Notes under the pieces: generated by a model
Told to the model about the DNA's origin: nothing
Seen by the model: the letters and a program-made list of their open reading frames with translations, nothing else
Database searches by the model: none
Assembly: GCF_002878395.1 (NCBI RefSeq)
Contig: NC_061112.1
Location: forward strand, 43,164,627-43,228,626
Direction: 5' to 3'
DNA from: Capsicum annuum
Taxonomy: Eukaryota; Streptophyta; Magnoliopsida; Solanales; Solanaceae
Length of the DNA: 64,000 nt
Made by a program: the position numbers and the translations under genes
Shown here: positions 1 to 11,430 of the stretch, piece after piece
Position numbering within the stretch: the stretch's first letter is position 1
Layout: every line of letters begins with the position of its first letter

Positions 1-480
1 CCACAAGTTCCAGCATTATCGCAAGTTTCAATAAAGTGCGCAACATATTTCTTTGGGCTTCCCTTGCTATTAAATTATTGAAATTTAAGAGGTTGATAAC
101 CTACAAACATCTTTAAGCCATCAATTCTTCAAGTATATGGATTGGCATATGTGAGAGATGGTTTGAATGAAACATCATACTTGTTTTTAATGGTTTCCAT
201 AATAAAGTCTTTCGGTTGGTGAATTAGAATTAACCCTTCAGTATATACTTGCAATTCACTAACAACATGTCTTTTCTTCTTAGGTAATACTCCTTGTCTT
301 GATCCATCAGATGCTTCTCAGATGCATGACTTGAGCCTCCCTTCATAAAACTTTTAACTTTGTCTATCAACTTGAAAATATGATTATCTTTATCTTGCAC
401 ATATGTTAAACCTTTAATCGCCTTTGTCAAACTTGCAAGCTGTTCTTAAATAGTTAAGGTGTTAGTTACCATTACGTGAA
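1..480 (-). pseudogene. Ty3/gypsy gag N-terminal remnant (runs off left edge)
   Basis: Read on the minus strand from about 453, a start codon opens MVTNTLTI, then a stop, then EQLASLTKAIKGL. After a frame change come METIKNKYDVSFKPSLTYA and, further on, the pattern YQPLKFQ and KKYVAHFIETC near position 1-60. This order (coiled 'SLTKAIEGL' start, 'FIM-TIK-KYDV', 'Y-PPKFQ-FDGKGNP--HVAHF-ETC') is what I recognise from gag of a common Solanaceae Ty3/gypsy family. At least two stops or frameshifts break it, so it is not functional. The rest of gag-pol would lie beyond position 1. The family assignment is from memory of the motif pattern, not from a search. Confidence 0.62.
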
Positions 481-1066
481 TAGCCATTGATGATAAAGGA
501 TTAAAGCATGGATTTTCTCTCAAACTGAAATAGAGTAAAGTAGTTCATGAGGAGTGATTGAGCAGACTTGGTGATCAAGGAATCATCATCTTCTTGTATG
601 GTGTGATCCTTAGTCTTAAATGGGTTAATTATATAAAGTCTTCTCAATGATCTCAATAATATTCTCCTCTTCTTCCAACTCATTGGAAAGAATCTTGCCC
701 CATTTGATGACTGAAGATCAAATGTAGGAGCTAATACGAACAACACTTCAACTATTTGTTGTCCTAGTAAGTTTGCTTTGTTCCTAGTAATGGGCCTATT
801 GCTTTGTTCCTAGGAATGGGCCTCACACTTTCCATGGTAGCATCATGTATGTTGTCCACCTCAGAGGAAAAATTAGAGTTAGTAGCCTTAGTAACAACAA
901 ATTTGGAATAAAACTTCTTGGATGCTATTTCGGTATTCTTAAATAGGATGATTAATGTGAAGAGATAGGAGACAGAGAAGGTCTCACTAGGTATGCCAGA
1001 ATTTATAGACAACAAATTCTTCGAGTCAAGAAAACAATAATCGAGAAAGGAAAATTGAAGTAACAA
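481..1066 (-). pseudogene. Unrecognised coding-like remnant upstream of the gypsy gag
   Basis: Two minus-strand open stretches (501-746, 81 codons; 764-1066, 100 codons) lie directly 5' of the gag remnant in the same orientation. Their translations show no domain I can name. They may be the leader of the gypsy element or decayed coding sequence. A near-tandem duplication of about 30 bases ('gcctattgctttgttcctag' type) sits at about 774-823. I place them with the element only because of adjacency and strand. Confidence 0.25.
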
Positions 1067-1809
1067 AATGTAATATTTGATTGCAAATGTAGTAAGTGTT
1101 ACAATCTCTATGTAATCCTCTGATTCTTCTAAGTAATATGAACTTGGACTTGAACTTGATTCGAATTCAATGGCTTGAGTAGCTTGATCTTGAATCTTTG
1201 TCCTCAGACTTGTTGGATATTAATTCATCACAAACATTTGGGTGATTGCCACTAATGATGTAAATGAACAAGTAACTTAATCTAGAACAAAATTTTCTTC
1301 GTACATGATCTTGAACTTGAACTTGAGATTGAGTGCTTGAAACTTATAACTTGTAGAGAAATTATTATTTTTTGATCCACGAGATCTCTTCTTGCTTCTC
1401 AAAAATCCTCCTATTTGTGAATTATGAGCACCCCTATTGATAATTAGAGGGGTAAGGCAATTATGTGATTTGATTGGTCGATTTGAAATTGACCATCACA
1501 TTCTTTTTTGTGACAAGCTCTAATTTGATTGGCTAGAACATGTCATCCGCACACATGATTTTAGTGGCTCCTTTCATTTAACATGGATTGCCACCTCATG
1601 TGACAAGAGACATGGTCTTGAACTTTTAAGCTGCGCTAGCACCCATTTGGGCGTTAGGTTAATAAATATGGGCTCATCATTTCAATTGGGTTAGCCCAAT
1701 GTATTTGAGATTAGATGATTAACCCAATCATATTGTTCACATTATTTGGACTATTTTTTTGAATTAAATACAGTCCAAATAAATAAATAAATTTAAATTG
1801 AATAAAATT
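1067..1809. other. Non-coding stretch between gypsy remnant and Athila-like element
   Basis: No gene is visible. Repeated 'cttgaacttgaacttga'-like tracts occur at 1140-1330, and AT-rich DNA with AAATAAATAAATAAA at about 1780. It probably contains the leader or LTR of the minus-strand gypsy remnant to its left, but I could not define LTR ends. Confidence 0.3.
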
Positions 1810-1814
1810 TCAAC

Positions 1815-3480
1815 ACTTACAATGACGATTGACCGCGCCCAAGCGGACATGCAACTGTACGTGGTCTATCAAGTAGTAAAGTGGCCTTCAAGAAAACCGA
1901 GTATTGATCCCATAGGGACTTAATCGAACAACGATTCAATTCTAGTTCACAGTTTAGATTAATTTAGTGAAAAAGTAACCAAAAAGAGAATTTGAAAATT
2001 GTAACTTAACGTAAAGTAACACAGTGCATAAAGTAAAGTCTTGAAACAATCAATGGAGTAAAGCCTAGGGTTAAAGCACTTTGAAAAATCATACTATGTT
2101 ATTGAACATCATTCGTTAACTTAATTATCTTAGTTGTTGATTGTAGGGTTAATTGCATGATCATGATCTCCCGACCTCTAACCGTTTACCTAATTTGGAC
2201 ATTACAACTACATTGTTGAGCGGGGATGCAATAATTCAATTAAGTCTTTTAAAGATATCATCCTATATTTGAATCAAGTAAGGCATCTAAGTACATCCCT
2301 TTCCTAGACGCTAATTTGAATTCCTTATTTCATAAAAGTATACAAACCATACTTTGTTCATCTCCAGGTTCATCTCGCTATTCCCTCTGCCAAGATCAAA
2401 AGGTAGACAATTGATATATTTTTCGGCTGATCAATCCATCAAATAGTTAAATAAAAGATGAACATACAACCAATAATGATAAGCAAAATTAAATGAATTT
2501 AATTTAAATAGTACTCATGTTCTCGGCTTTAACCTCGAAAAGCAGATTTCTATCCACTCATAGACATAATTAAGATCCAAAAGGTTGAATACTTGATATA
2601 ATCTAAAAGAAAGCTACAAGAATTATGTAAAACCTAATAAAATGTGTAGCAGCAGCTCCTTGAGATTCCAAGACATTCAAAGATAATTAAAAACGTGTAC
2701 AATGATGTATTTATAGCACAAGGGTAAGCCAAAGCCGTGTAGGACAAAGATTCCAACAATTTGAGAGCATGGGAGTAGAGGGGGTGCCACCCTGTGTATT
2801 GTACCTCTCCATAAGGGGCTACGCCTGCTTTAGATCCCCGCTATGGCTAGGGCATCGTGGGCTTATCGCCTCCACATACTGGAAGTTGCTACCACAATTT
2901 TAGTTAAGTGTTGATTGTCCCATATTTCATTCCTTGTCTTGTGGTGCATTTCCCATGGATTTTCAGCCTTTCTATCATCATTATATCACCATAATCAGAT
3001 CACAAAGCTTTCTACATATTCACACACTACAAATTAGAGATCATAACAACATACTATCCTCAACGATCAATAAAAAACAAAAGTTAAGACAATGCTAGTT
3101 TGCATTAATCTTTACTTCTCGTTCCGACTTTAGACTTGACTCACTTGAACCTTATACCTTACAAATAAGTTCTTCCACATAATATTTATTCCACATAATA
3201 TTACACATTCAAACCATAAATAACTCTTTTAACAAATTCTACGGGATTGACTAGACAAGCACCTAGCTCAAGATAGTAATGCTAGTTTCCACAATTGAAC
3301 TCTAAATGACTCATTTAAGTACAAACTTGTTTGGAATTCACTTTGAACATTGTAAACACGTACTTTAACACTTCGATGCATATTTATCTCATTATCAGCC
3401 CATATAGCATACGAATCATCCTCAAAACAAGGCTAAAAAGACTAGAATAGTGACACTAGAATGTATAAATACACCCAACA
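1815..3480 (-). repeat. 3' LTR of the Athila-like element
   Basis: This is about 1.67 kb long and aligns along its length with 7637-9278 (shared landmarks: 'gtggtctatcaa' near the inner end, 'cttggtt/cttagtt' blocks, and a 'gactagacaagca' block near the outer end). It carries about 14 extra bases near 1820-1834 relative to the other copy. The plus-strand sequence just right of it (3481-3495, tcaccaccccatac) is, in reverse complement, a purine-rich run ending at the LTR start. That matches a polypurine tract and makes this the 3' LTR. Confidence 0.78.
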
Positions 3481-5480
3481 TCACCACCCCATACTTAAAG
3501 CCTTGTTCGTCTTCCAACAACTCTTAACTATAAGCATCATCAACTAAGGAGACTCTACACTTCTACTACATGCAAGACACTCAAGCTAGTACTATAATCA
3601 CTACACAGAATGCAAGTTTCTTCACTAAGCATGTCATTTACACAATTGAAAGCTCATGAATACTACTCTAAAACATCCTAGACTCAATAATTGACTCACA
3701 TAGTTGGCAAACCCATGCTTATCGTTCAATAAAGGACATCATATAAATCACCACATTCATCAAACATGTGACCCTTACAATATGAAAATTACCCATAATC
3801 ACTCATAATAAAAGCAATTCATAACACAATGGGTATAAGAATCAAGTTACACTCACTCTCTCAAGGAATTCATAAGTTACACACAATGAACCATATGTTT
3901 AACCTTAGTGTAGTACTCCACTAATATCAGAATGATGAACTTAGGATCAATAAGGTCTTTTTTGGGTTGTAATGTAGGCTAAGGAATGGTAGGAAATATT
4001 TAGGCTAAATAGTGACTATATTTCCTAAGCGCTTTAATACATTAATTGTTACAATTAAAAGCAAGCTCCAACAACCAAAATTACACCATTTTTGGCTACC
4101 TATATCTTTTGTTTTTACCCCATCTTATTAAGCTCATTCACATACTATGGTGGGAGTACTCTATGAACAACTCATTCAATTTGAAATTTTTTTATTCTTT
4201 TCATTACTCACTCCCAACCACACATCACAATTCTTTTTAAAAACCAATAACTATCACTTTAGGGGCTTTAATTTCACCTTTTTCTTCTTCAATTACATAC
4301 TACTAACTCACTTAATTTTGTCATTAAAGTGTCTAGGATCTTTGGATCAAATTATGGTCTATCAAAGAAGGGTATTAGACTACTCATGAGGCTGCCAAAG
4401 AAAAAAGCTAAAGGCTCAATGGGGCTTACTAGAATTAAGCACAAAGGTAAGTCAAATAGAGGGTATAAAACAAGGCTATCAAAGAAATGCCTATATCATC
4501 TCCTAAATCCATACTCTTTATTTTGCCTGCACACACACCGAGAAAGTTCTAGACATCATATGTAATAGGTAATATATAAATAACCTCATAATCATCATAG
4601 ACTCTTAACCAAACAATAACATGAATTCAAATTTAAACCAATGAGTTAAAGAGTCACAAAAATGATCCTAAGAGTCTTAAAAGTAGCAATTCACTCATTT
4701 AACATGATTTTACCAAACAAAACACTTGCACCATGTAATAAAAAATAGCACCAACAAGAATATCTTACAAGAAAAATTTAAATTGAGCCTAAAATTAGGA
4801 ATTTTCCCACCCTACTCTTAAAAATCTACTTTGTTCCCAAAGTGAACTTAAAAGTAAGAGATAGAAATACTCCCTAAGGCCTCTAGTTTTAGCTAGCACC
4901 ATCTTTACATAATAAGAAGGTTCGAGGACCCCACACTCAGTCTTTGCCATGCTCCTTATCCCAGGTGTCCGGTACTCAGACTTCTCATCAACCTGCGACT
5001 CAACAAAACAAAAACTACATGAAGTAAAAACTAAAAACTAAAAAAAATAAAACATACCTCAGCGCTTGATTTATTGTTGCGGTACGACCCAACTTATGGC
5101 TTAGCCGTTCTTTTTCTTTTCTTTCTCACACTTGGTCTCCATCTTCTTATTATTTTCACTTATCTTGGGTGTGAACTTTCAAGGGTACCTGATTTATCAG
5201 CTTCAGCCATTTTAGGCCCATCAATCTCCATCATGTTAGGTTGTGATATTAGAGACTTGGGTTGCTCAATGAGGTTGTTCGAAGAGGTCCTTGGAACCCC
5301 ACACTCATCCTCTTAAACAACAATAATCATGCACAAGTCTTTATAGTGGGATAGTATGTTGTGTGATTTATAAACTTTAAAAACTACCTCTTTATCCTCC
5401 AACCTCATTTTAAGTATACCCTCTTTTATATCAATCAACGCTCCTCTCGTTACTAAAAATAGATGCCCTAAGATGATTGG
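3481..5480 (-). other. Non-coding 3' internal region of the Athila-like element, pol missing
   Basis: About 2 kb lie between the protease remnant and the 3' LTR. Athila/Tat elements normally have a long non-coding region here, but pol should precede it and no RT, RNase H or integrase motif is visible on the minus strand. Minus-strand reading around 5310-5170 gives a short open stretch with no domain I know. Plus-strand open frames at 4046-4565 and 5074-5316 are antisense to the element and look like chance ORFs. Confidence 0.5.
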
Positions 5481-5495
5481 CTATTGTTCGTCTAC

Positions 5496-5960
5496 CTAAA
5501 AATCTAACACAATAAAATCAGTAGAAATAATAAATTTGCTAACCTTTATGAGGACATCCTCTATCACTCCTTCGGGATGGGCTATTGTCCCATTTGCCAG
5601 CTGTAGTAGTATAGAGCTCGGTCTAGGTTTCCCCAAACCCAATTTGTTGAACAAATATAGGGGCATCAAGTTGATACTTTCCCCTATATCTCTAAGTTCC
5701 TGAACCACCTCACTATTGCCAATCTAAATAGAGTGAAATTTCTAGGATCCTTAAGCTTTTTCAGCATCATCATTTAGGTAACCATAAAACTACAATCTTC
5801 ATAAGTGTTACCACTTCTACATCCTCTAATTTAACTTTATTAACCACCACATCCCTCAAGTACTTAGCGTACTTGGGCATACCCTACAAAATATCTAAAA
5901 GAGGAAGGTTAATATGTAGTTGTGTGAACGTGTGAAAGAATTTTTTGAAATAAACATCCT
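5496..5960 (-). pseudogene. Aspartic protease remnant of Athila-like gag-pro
   Basis: Minus-strand translation from about 5900 gives 'LPLLDILQGMPKYAKYLRD', then, after breaks, GESINLMPLYLFNKLGLGKP, LQLANGTIAHPEGVIEDVLI and STDFIVLDF. The order 'L--ALEQMPKYAKFLKD', 'INLMP--IF-KLGLG' and 'ADRS--PEGI-EDVLVKV--F--P-DFVVLD' is characteristic of the gag-protease region of Athila/Tat Ty3/gypsy elements. Stops and frameshifts interrupt it between 5960 and 5710, and the DTG/DSG catalytic triplet is not preserved in an open frame. Confidence 0.72.
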
Positions 5961-6015
5961 CCTTTGCCTTTATATGTTTTTTTGGAAAGGGTAGTTGTGG
6001 GACCTTCTTTACTTC

Positions 6016-7255
6016 TTAAGCGCCTTTTTCTTTCGAGTACTCAGATTTTCTTGATTTTTTAGCAACTTTTTCCTTTACCTGTTTGGGCACCACATCAGCA
6101 TTTACCTCCTCAGTTTCCTTTGAAGGTTTTCCTTGAAGCTCTTTACCACTCCTCAAAGTGATTGCCATAACTTGTTTTGGAATTTTTGTATCTGCTGGCA
6201 AACCACCTTGAGCCCTGGTATTCAGTGCCTATTGTAACTGACCTAACAATAACTCTAAGCTTTTCTATGTTGTTTGCTGGTTTTTTACATCAACTGCCAA
6301 CTGTTTCTAATTAGCTAGAACCTGCTTCATCATCTTTTCCAAGTTGCTAGTTGACTGATTTGGTTGAGCCTGTTGTTACTGAAATTGTTGTAGCTGTTGG
6401 GCATTTTACGACTAATTTAGTGGCTGAGATTTCCACTTCATGTTGTAAGCATTACCATAATTTAGCCTTTCAACATTTCCTACATACATCACAGATTTCA
6501 AATATGATGCACGCATAGCAGCTGTATGGCCACTATTTCCACAGACTTCACACGAATTTGTAGCTTGTTCGATTGCATTGACTTTAGACGTAGCTTGTGT
6601 GGTTCTCAATTTATAACTGTTGAACTGAGTATGTATTATGTTTTGTAGTATCGCAACCTAAGCTGATAAAGTAGTGTATTGGTCCATCTCCAACAAATCT
6701 GCAACTTTCTTAGTGGCACTCCTAGAATCACCATGCCACTCTAGATTTCCTTTTGCGATTCAGTTCAATAAGGTGTATAGCTCATCATAAGTCATCTCAA
6801 GAGCTTGACCACCTGCAGCTGAATTTAACAATATTTTTGCATTGTGGTTAAGAGCCTCAACAAAAGTATTAGCAAGTACCTCGTTGGACTATTGATGGTG
6901 TGGACAGTTCAGAAGAAGTGCCTTAAATCACTCCTAAGAATGATAAAGATTCTCGTCTGGCTTCTATTTAAAGCACACTATCTCACTGCAAAGTCTTTCC
7001 AGATGGGAAGAACCGAATAAGGAATTTTTTAGCCATGTCATCCCATGATGTGATTGAATTTGCCAGTTCCGCATTCAACCATTTTTTTTCTTCCCCAATC
7101 AGTGAAAAAAAAAACAACATCATCCTCACATAGTCTGTATTCACACCTATAGGAATGAATGTGTCACTGATTTCTAGAAAATTCTGCAAGTGGACCAGTG
7201 GATCTCCATGTGAAAGCCCTGTGAACTGTCCACTGCTAATTAGAAGTTGTACCAT
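6016..7255 (-). pseudogene. Athila-like gag remnant
   Basis: At 7255-6983 (minus) an open stretch contains GDPLVHLQNFLEISDTF, MMLFFFSLIGEEKKWL and SWDDMAKKFLIRFFPSGKT. That is the core gag pattern 'DPH-HL-NFLE--DTFK--GV--D--RL-LFPFSL---A--WL-----I-TW-----KFL-KFFP'. At 6609-6412 there is a zinc-knuckle-like CEVCGNSGHTAA in which the last Cys of CCHC is replaced by Arg. At 6201-6016 a Lys/Glu-rich stretch starting 'MPADTKIPKQVMAITLRSGKEL' resembles the linker before the protease ('AITLRSGK'). The frame is broken several times. Gag would normally form the virus-like particle in the cytoplasm. Confidence 0.78.
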
Positions 7256-7615
7256 ATTCTATTTAAGCTCAAAATTGCCTCCAACTGTCGGCTTCTGAAA
7301 CGGGGAAGTCAAATTAGTTGGAAGTGGGAATGCAACTTCTTTGACTATTATGCGGGCTGCTTGTTCATTAGCCATGATGGCAGAATTCTCTTGGTCTTCT
7401 GCGATTTGAGGAATACAAGGGAGAAGGATGTTTTTTTCCCTTCATTGTTGGAAAAGTTGCTCAGGTTTGGAACTTGGTTCAACCAAGTTCTGATACCTTG
7501 CTAGCTTACTACTTTGTAAACCTGTTTCCAGTAAAAACAAAACCAAGACCAAGCATAAAAACACCAAAGAAATAAAAAATGAAAACAAAGAATAAAATAG
7601 TTGCCAAATTACAAG

Positions 7616-7636
7616 TCCCTGGCAACAGCGCCCAAA
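7616..7636 (-). promoter_or_regulatory. Putative primer-binding site of the Athila-like element
   Basis: On the minus strand the sequence leaving the 5' LTR reads TTTTGGGCGCTGTTGCCAGG. This resembles the 'TGGCGCCGTTGCCGGGGA' primer site of Athila/Tat elements, with a few differences. It fixes the minus orientation and identifies 7637-9278 as the 5' LTR. Confidence 0.6.
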
Positions 7637-9278
7637 ACTTAACAGCGCCCAAGCAAACACGCAAGTGCACGTGGTCTATCAAATAGTAAAGTGGCCTTCA
7701 AGAAAGTCGAGTATCGATCCCACAGGGACTTGATCCAATACCGATTCAATTCTAGTTCACATTTTAGATTAATTTAGTGCAAAAGTAACCAAAAAGAGAG
7801 TTTGGAAATTGTAACTAAACGTAAAGTAGCAATGCGTAAAGTAAAGTCTTGAAACAATCAATGGAGTAAAACCCACGGTTAAAGTACTTTGAAAAATCAT
7901 ACTATGTTATTGAACTTCATTAGTTAACTTGATTATCTTGGTTGTTGATTCATAAGGTTAATTGCATGATCATGGTCTCCCGACCACTAATCGTTTAGCT
8001 AATTTGGATATTACAACTACATTGTTGAGGGGGGATGCAATAATCCAATTAAGTGTTTTAAAGCTATCATCCTACATTTCAATCAAGTAAGTCATCTAAT
8101 TACATCCTTGTCCTAGACGTTAATTTGAATTTCTTATTTCATAAGAGAATACAAACCATACTTTATTCATCTCCATGTTCTATCTCTCTATTCCCTCTTC
8201 CGAGATCAAAAGGTAGACAATTGATATATTTTTGGCTGATTAATCCATCAAAGTGTTAAATCAAAGATGAACACACAACCAATAATGATAAAAAAAATTA
8301 AACAAACTTAGTTCAAAATAATAGTACTCATGTTCTCGGCTTTAACCCTAAAAAAAAGGTTTCTAGCCACTCATAGTCATAATTATGATCCAAAAGGCTG
8401 AATACATGATATAATATAAAAAAACTAAAGGAATTATGTAAACCTAATAAAACATGTAGCATAATCTCCTTGATATTCCAAGATTTTCAAAGATGATTAA
8501 AAATGTGTACAATGATGTATTTATAGCACAAGAGTAGGCCAAAGCCGTGTAGGACAAGGATTCAAACAATTTGAGAGCATGGGAGTAGAGGGGGCGCCAC
8601 CCTATGTATTGTGCCACTCTAGAGGGTTCTGCACATGCTTTATATCCCCGCTATGTCTAGTTCATTGAGGGCTCATCACCCTCATACACTTAAAGTTACT
8701 TCCACGATTTTGGTTAAGTGTTGATTGTCCTATCTTTCATCCCTTGTCTTGTGGTGAATTTTCCATGGATTTTTACCATTTATATCATTATTATATCACA
8801 ATATTAAGATTAAAAATCTTTCTAATTAATCATACACCACAAATTAGAGATCATAACAACATGCTATCCTCAACGATCAATAAAAAACAAGAGTTAAGGC
8901 AAGGCTAGTTTGCATTAATCTTCACTTCCCGTCCAACTTTTGACTTGACTCACTTGAACCTTGTACCTTACAAACAAGTTGTTCCATGTAATATTAAACA
9001 TTAAAACCATAAATAACTCTTTAAACACTTTAGAATCCAACGGAATCGACTAGACAAGCACTAGCTCAAGCTAGTAATGCTAGTTTCCACGATTGAACTC
9101 TAAATGACTCATTTAAGTACAAACTTGTTTGGAATTCACTTTGAACATTGTAATAACATACTTTAACACTTAAATGATCATTTATCTAATTATCAACCCA
9201 TATAGCATATGAATAATCCTCAAAACAAGGCTAAAAAGACTGGAATAGTGACACCAGAATGCATAAATATATCCAACA
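7637..9278 (-). repeat. 5' LTR of the Athila-like element
   Basis: About 1.64 kb, aligning with 1815-3480. The minus-strand start is TGTTGGATATATTTATG, matching TGTTGGGTGTATTTATA at the other LTR. It is followed on the plus side by TCAAC, the same five bases found left of the 3' LTR. The many substitutions and small indels between the LTRs suggest an old insertion. Confidence 0.78.
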
Positions 9279-9283
9279 TCAAC

Positions 9284-9900
9284 GATAAAGAGAGGGGTTG
9301 TGATGGAGTATTATGGTTGATTCGACATTTTCAGTTCATCAAAATTCATGGGATAGTGGATAATATAGGAGGTTGTTGGTTTTTTCTGGTTAGTAGTAGG
9401 AGTAAGTGGGAGAGGAGGACGCCGGTGAGCTAGGTGGAGCTATTGTTTGAGTTTCATCGACAGTAATGAGATTCTTCCAAAGATGGTTTGAAGAGGGAGA
9501 TGAGGAAAAGTTATATTAAAAGTGTATTAAAGGTAAAGGATCCTTATAATACAATGCGATTAATATTATACATTTTTATGAATTCAATAGTTATTATTTC
9601 ATAACAAATATAGTACATTTCTAACAATGTAAACTGATTCAAATTATGGCAGAGTGTTTGATATTCACATATAATACGTATAATGTATTTTTATGAAAAA
9701 TATTTTAATTATATATATTCTTCATGTTTATTGAAATATATCTTTAATATTCAAAATGTATTTAAAATTATGGTTTATTTTTGTATAAATGATGTTAAAA
9801 CTATGTTTGAAAATGCATTATATATGTATTTAGCTATTTTTGGTTTAAAAAAATTATGCTATCAACTGTAATAATAAAAATTACTATAATTTATAAATAT
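9284..9900. other. AT-rich non-coding DNA, no gene seen
   Basis: After the Athila target duplication comes a short GC-richer stretch (9284-9480), then strongly AT-rich DNA. The open frames at 9209-9433 and 9683-9871 have no recognisable product. The first may continue the gypsy remnant interrupted at 1810. Confidence 0.3.
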
Positions 9901-10316
9901 GGTTATATATTTATACTATTTATGTAAATGACTCATTACAAAATATAGCTATGTTTTAAATCTCTCCCTTTTTCTCCATAAATAGAGTTATATATTTATA
10001 CTATTTATGTAAATGACTCAATACAAAATATAGTTATGTTTTAAACCTCTCCCTTTTTCTCCCTCTCTCTTGTAACTCTCCTCCTTTTCTCTGTCAATCT
10101 CACTCGCCTACATCCCTCCCTTCTCCCTCTATCTCGTCCCTCTTTTTTTTTTATATTCAAAAATAAATTGTATACATTGTATTTATATTTTATATGATTT
10201 ATATAACTAATTTTATACTCTTATGCAATATACATTCTGTAAAATATTTGTGTACAAATTCAATATACGTTTTACAAAACATATATGTACAAATGCAAAG
10301 TTTTTCAATATATACC
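9880..10316. repeat. AT-rich element with CT-rich centre
   Basis: AT-rich flanks surround a pyrimidine-rich core (CTCTCCCTTTTTCTCC and variants, about 9961-10150). A similar arrangement occurs inverted at 25440-25860, with a purine-rich core at 25713-25790. In both places it abuts a GTTTGGTA-type MITE end. No coding capacity was seen. It is probably a non-autonomous repeat of unknown class. Confidence 0.4.
9902..10062 (+). repeat. Two-copy 85-bp tandem duplication
   Basis: The block beginning GTTATATATTTATACTATTT at 9902 recurs at 9987. The copies share the sequence through the CTCCCTTTTTCTCC core, with few differences. It lies within the AT/CT-rich element. Confidence 0.85.
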
Positions 10317-11204
10317 AAAGATCGTTTGGTAAAGTGTATTGAAAAAAATAATGCATGCATTAGTTAATGTGTATTATTAGCAACTTGTTTGGTATATTTT
10401 TTAGACTATATATAACTAATACTTGCATTAGTTATACACTTTATTGTGTATTGAGGTGTGTATTATTAATACCACCCATTTTCTATGTATGGTAATACAA
10501 AGGCTTCAACACATGCATTAACTTATTAAATGAAAAATTTGCCCCTCAAAGTAGTTTCCTTCTTTTTAATCAAACATTGTTTTTCCTTTTTCTTGTTTTT
10601 TTTCATCTTTTTTTGCTCCGATCTGTAGTTGCTGCTACTTTCTCCTTGTTCCATATCCATTTTTAACTTTGATATTTTCTTATATAATCATCGTGTAGGT
10701 TTTCCTTGTTAATTGATTTTATTTTTTCTGAATTTTCAAAAGTTGAAGAAGAGATGTTGGACATTAATCTCTTCAGAGAAGAAAAAGAAGGGTTTTTTGC
10801 TGGACATCTCCATTAATATCTTCAATGAGTTTTACCTTTCTGCAGTTGTGTAATACCCCGAGACTTTAACCAATAGTGCAACCATGACTAAAGATCATCT
10901 GAAATAAATTATAGTTCTTTGGTTGTTTTCTGATCAAGAGTGATGTGTATTAAGGCCTCAAAGATGTCCTAGCGATTAGGTGCATCAAAACATCCCTTAA
11001 CGATTGAATTTTTTAGAAGGATTTGGGCATAGCCAACTTCAAACAAGCATATATCTTACTACCCTAAGAATGTTTGAGCTCATGACCCACCAACAGATAA
11101 ATAATTAAATTATCTATCCAACGGTACCAATTTCACCCAAATTCAGTATCGGAGCAAAGAGTTATGCAAATTTTACTCCAGCGTGTCAGCTTGGAAATTT
11201 CGTG

Positions 11205-11355
11205 AAGACATTTTGTGACGACTTGTCACAAGTCTGACGGCTTGTCACAAAATATCGTCACCATAAGCAGAAAGTCACAAAATCCAACATTTTGTGATGA
11301 CATTTTGTGATGACTTGTCACAAGTCTGACGACTTGTCACGAATGTCGTCAGCTA
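11205..11355. repeat. Block of TTGTGAC/GTCACAA inverted motifs in the LTR U3
   Basis: Several copies of GACGACTTGTCACAAG, GACGGCTTGTCACAAA, ATTTTGTGATGA and similar strings occur in direct and inverted order within 150 bp. They sit about 70-220 bp upstream of the TATA-like box. The equivalent block in the 3' LTR (about 18550-18675) has fewer copies. These may be transcription-factor sites or a structured repeat; their function cannot be told from sequence. Confidence 0.7.
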
Positions 11356-11420
11356 TTTTTTTCAGCAATTAAGGGAAGTTTTTGCAAGGGTATTTTGGTA
11401 TTTTTCCATCTTTTGGAGGC

Positions 11421-11430
11421 CTATATAAAT
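11421..11430 (+). promoter_or_regulatory. TATA-like box of the LTR promoter
   Basis: CTATATAAAT, conserved in the 3' LTR at about 18746-18755. It lies about 570 bp into the LTR, a plausible U3/R boundary region. The transcription start is not determinable here. Confidence 0.5.

Larger units (their letters stand above)
1815..9278 (-). mobile_element. Athila/Tat-like Ty3/gypsy retrotransposon lacking pol
   Basis: Two long direct repeats (1815-3480 and 7637-9278) flank a 4.2-kb internal region. Both repeats end on the plus strand in CCAACA, that is, they start TGTTGG on the minus strand. TCAAC occurs at 1810-1814 and again at 9279-9283, as expected of a 5-bp target duplication. The internal region has, on the minus strand, a primer-site-like sequence next to the right repeat, a gag-type ORF, a CCHC-like knuckle and a retroviral-type protease remnant. 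No reverse transcriptase, RNase H or integrase motif can be seen, although complete elements of this lineage carry them. The element is therefore deleted or non-autonomous. The inner LTR edge does not end in the canonical CA, so that boundary is uncertain by about 10-20 bases. Confidence 0.8.

Noticed and set aside
4046..4565. Three overlapping plus-strand ORFs
   Set aside because: Low-complexity content, antisense to the Athila-like element interior, no recognisable product.
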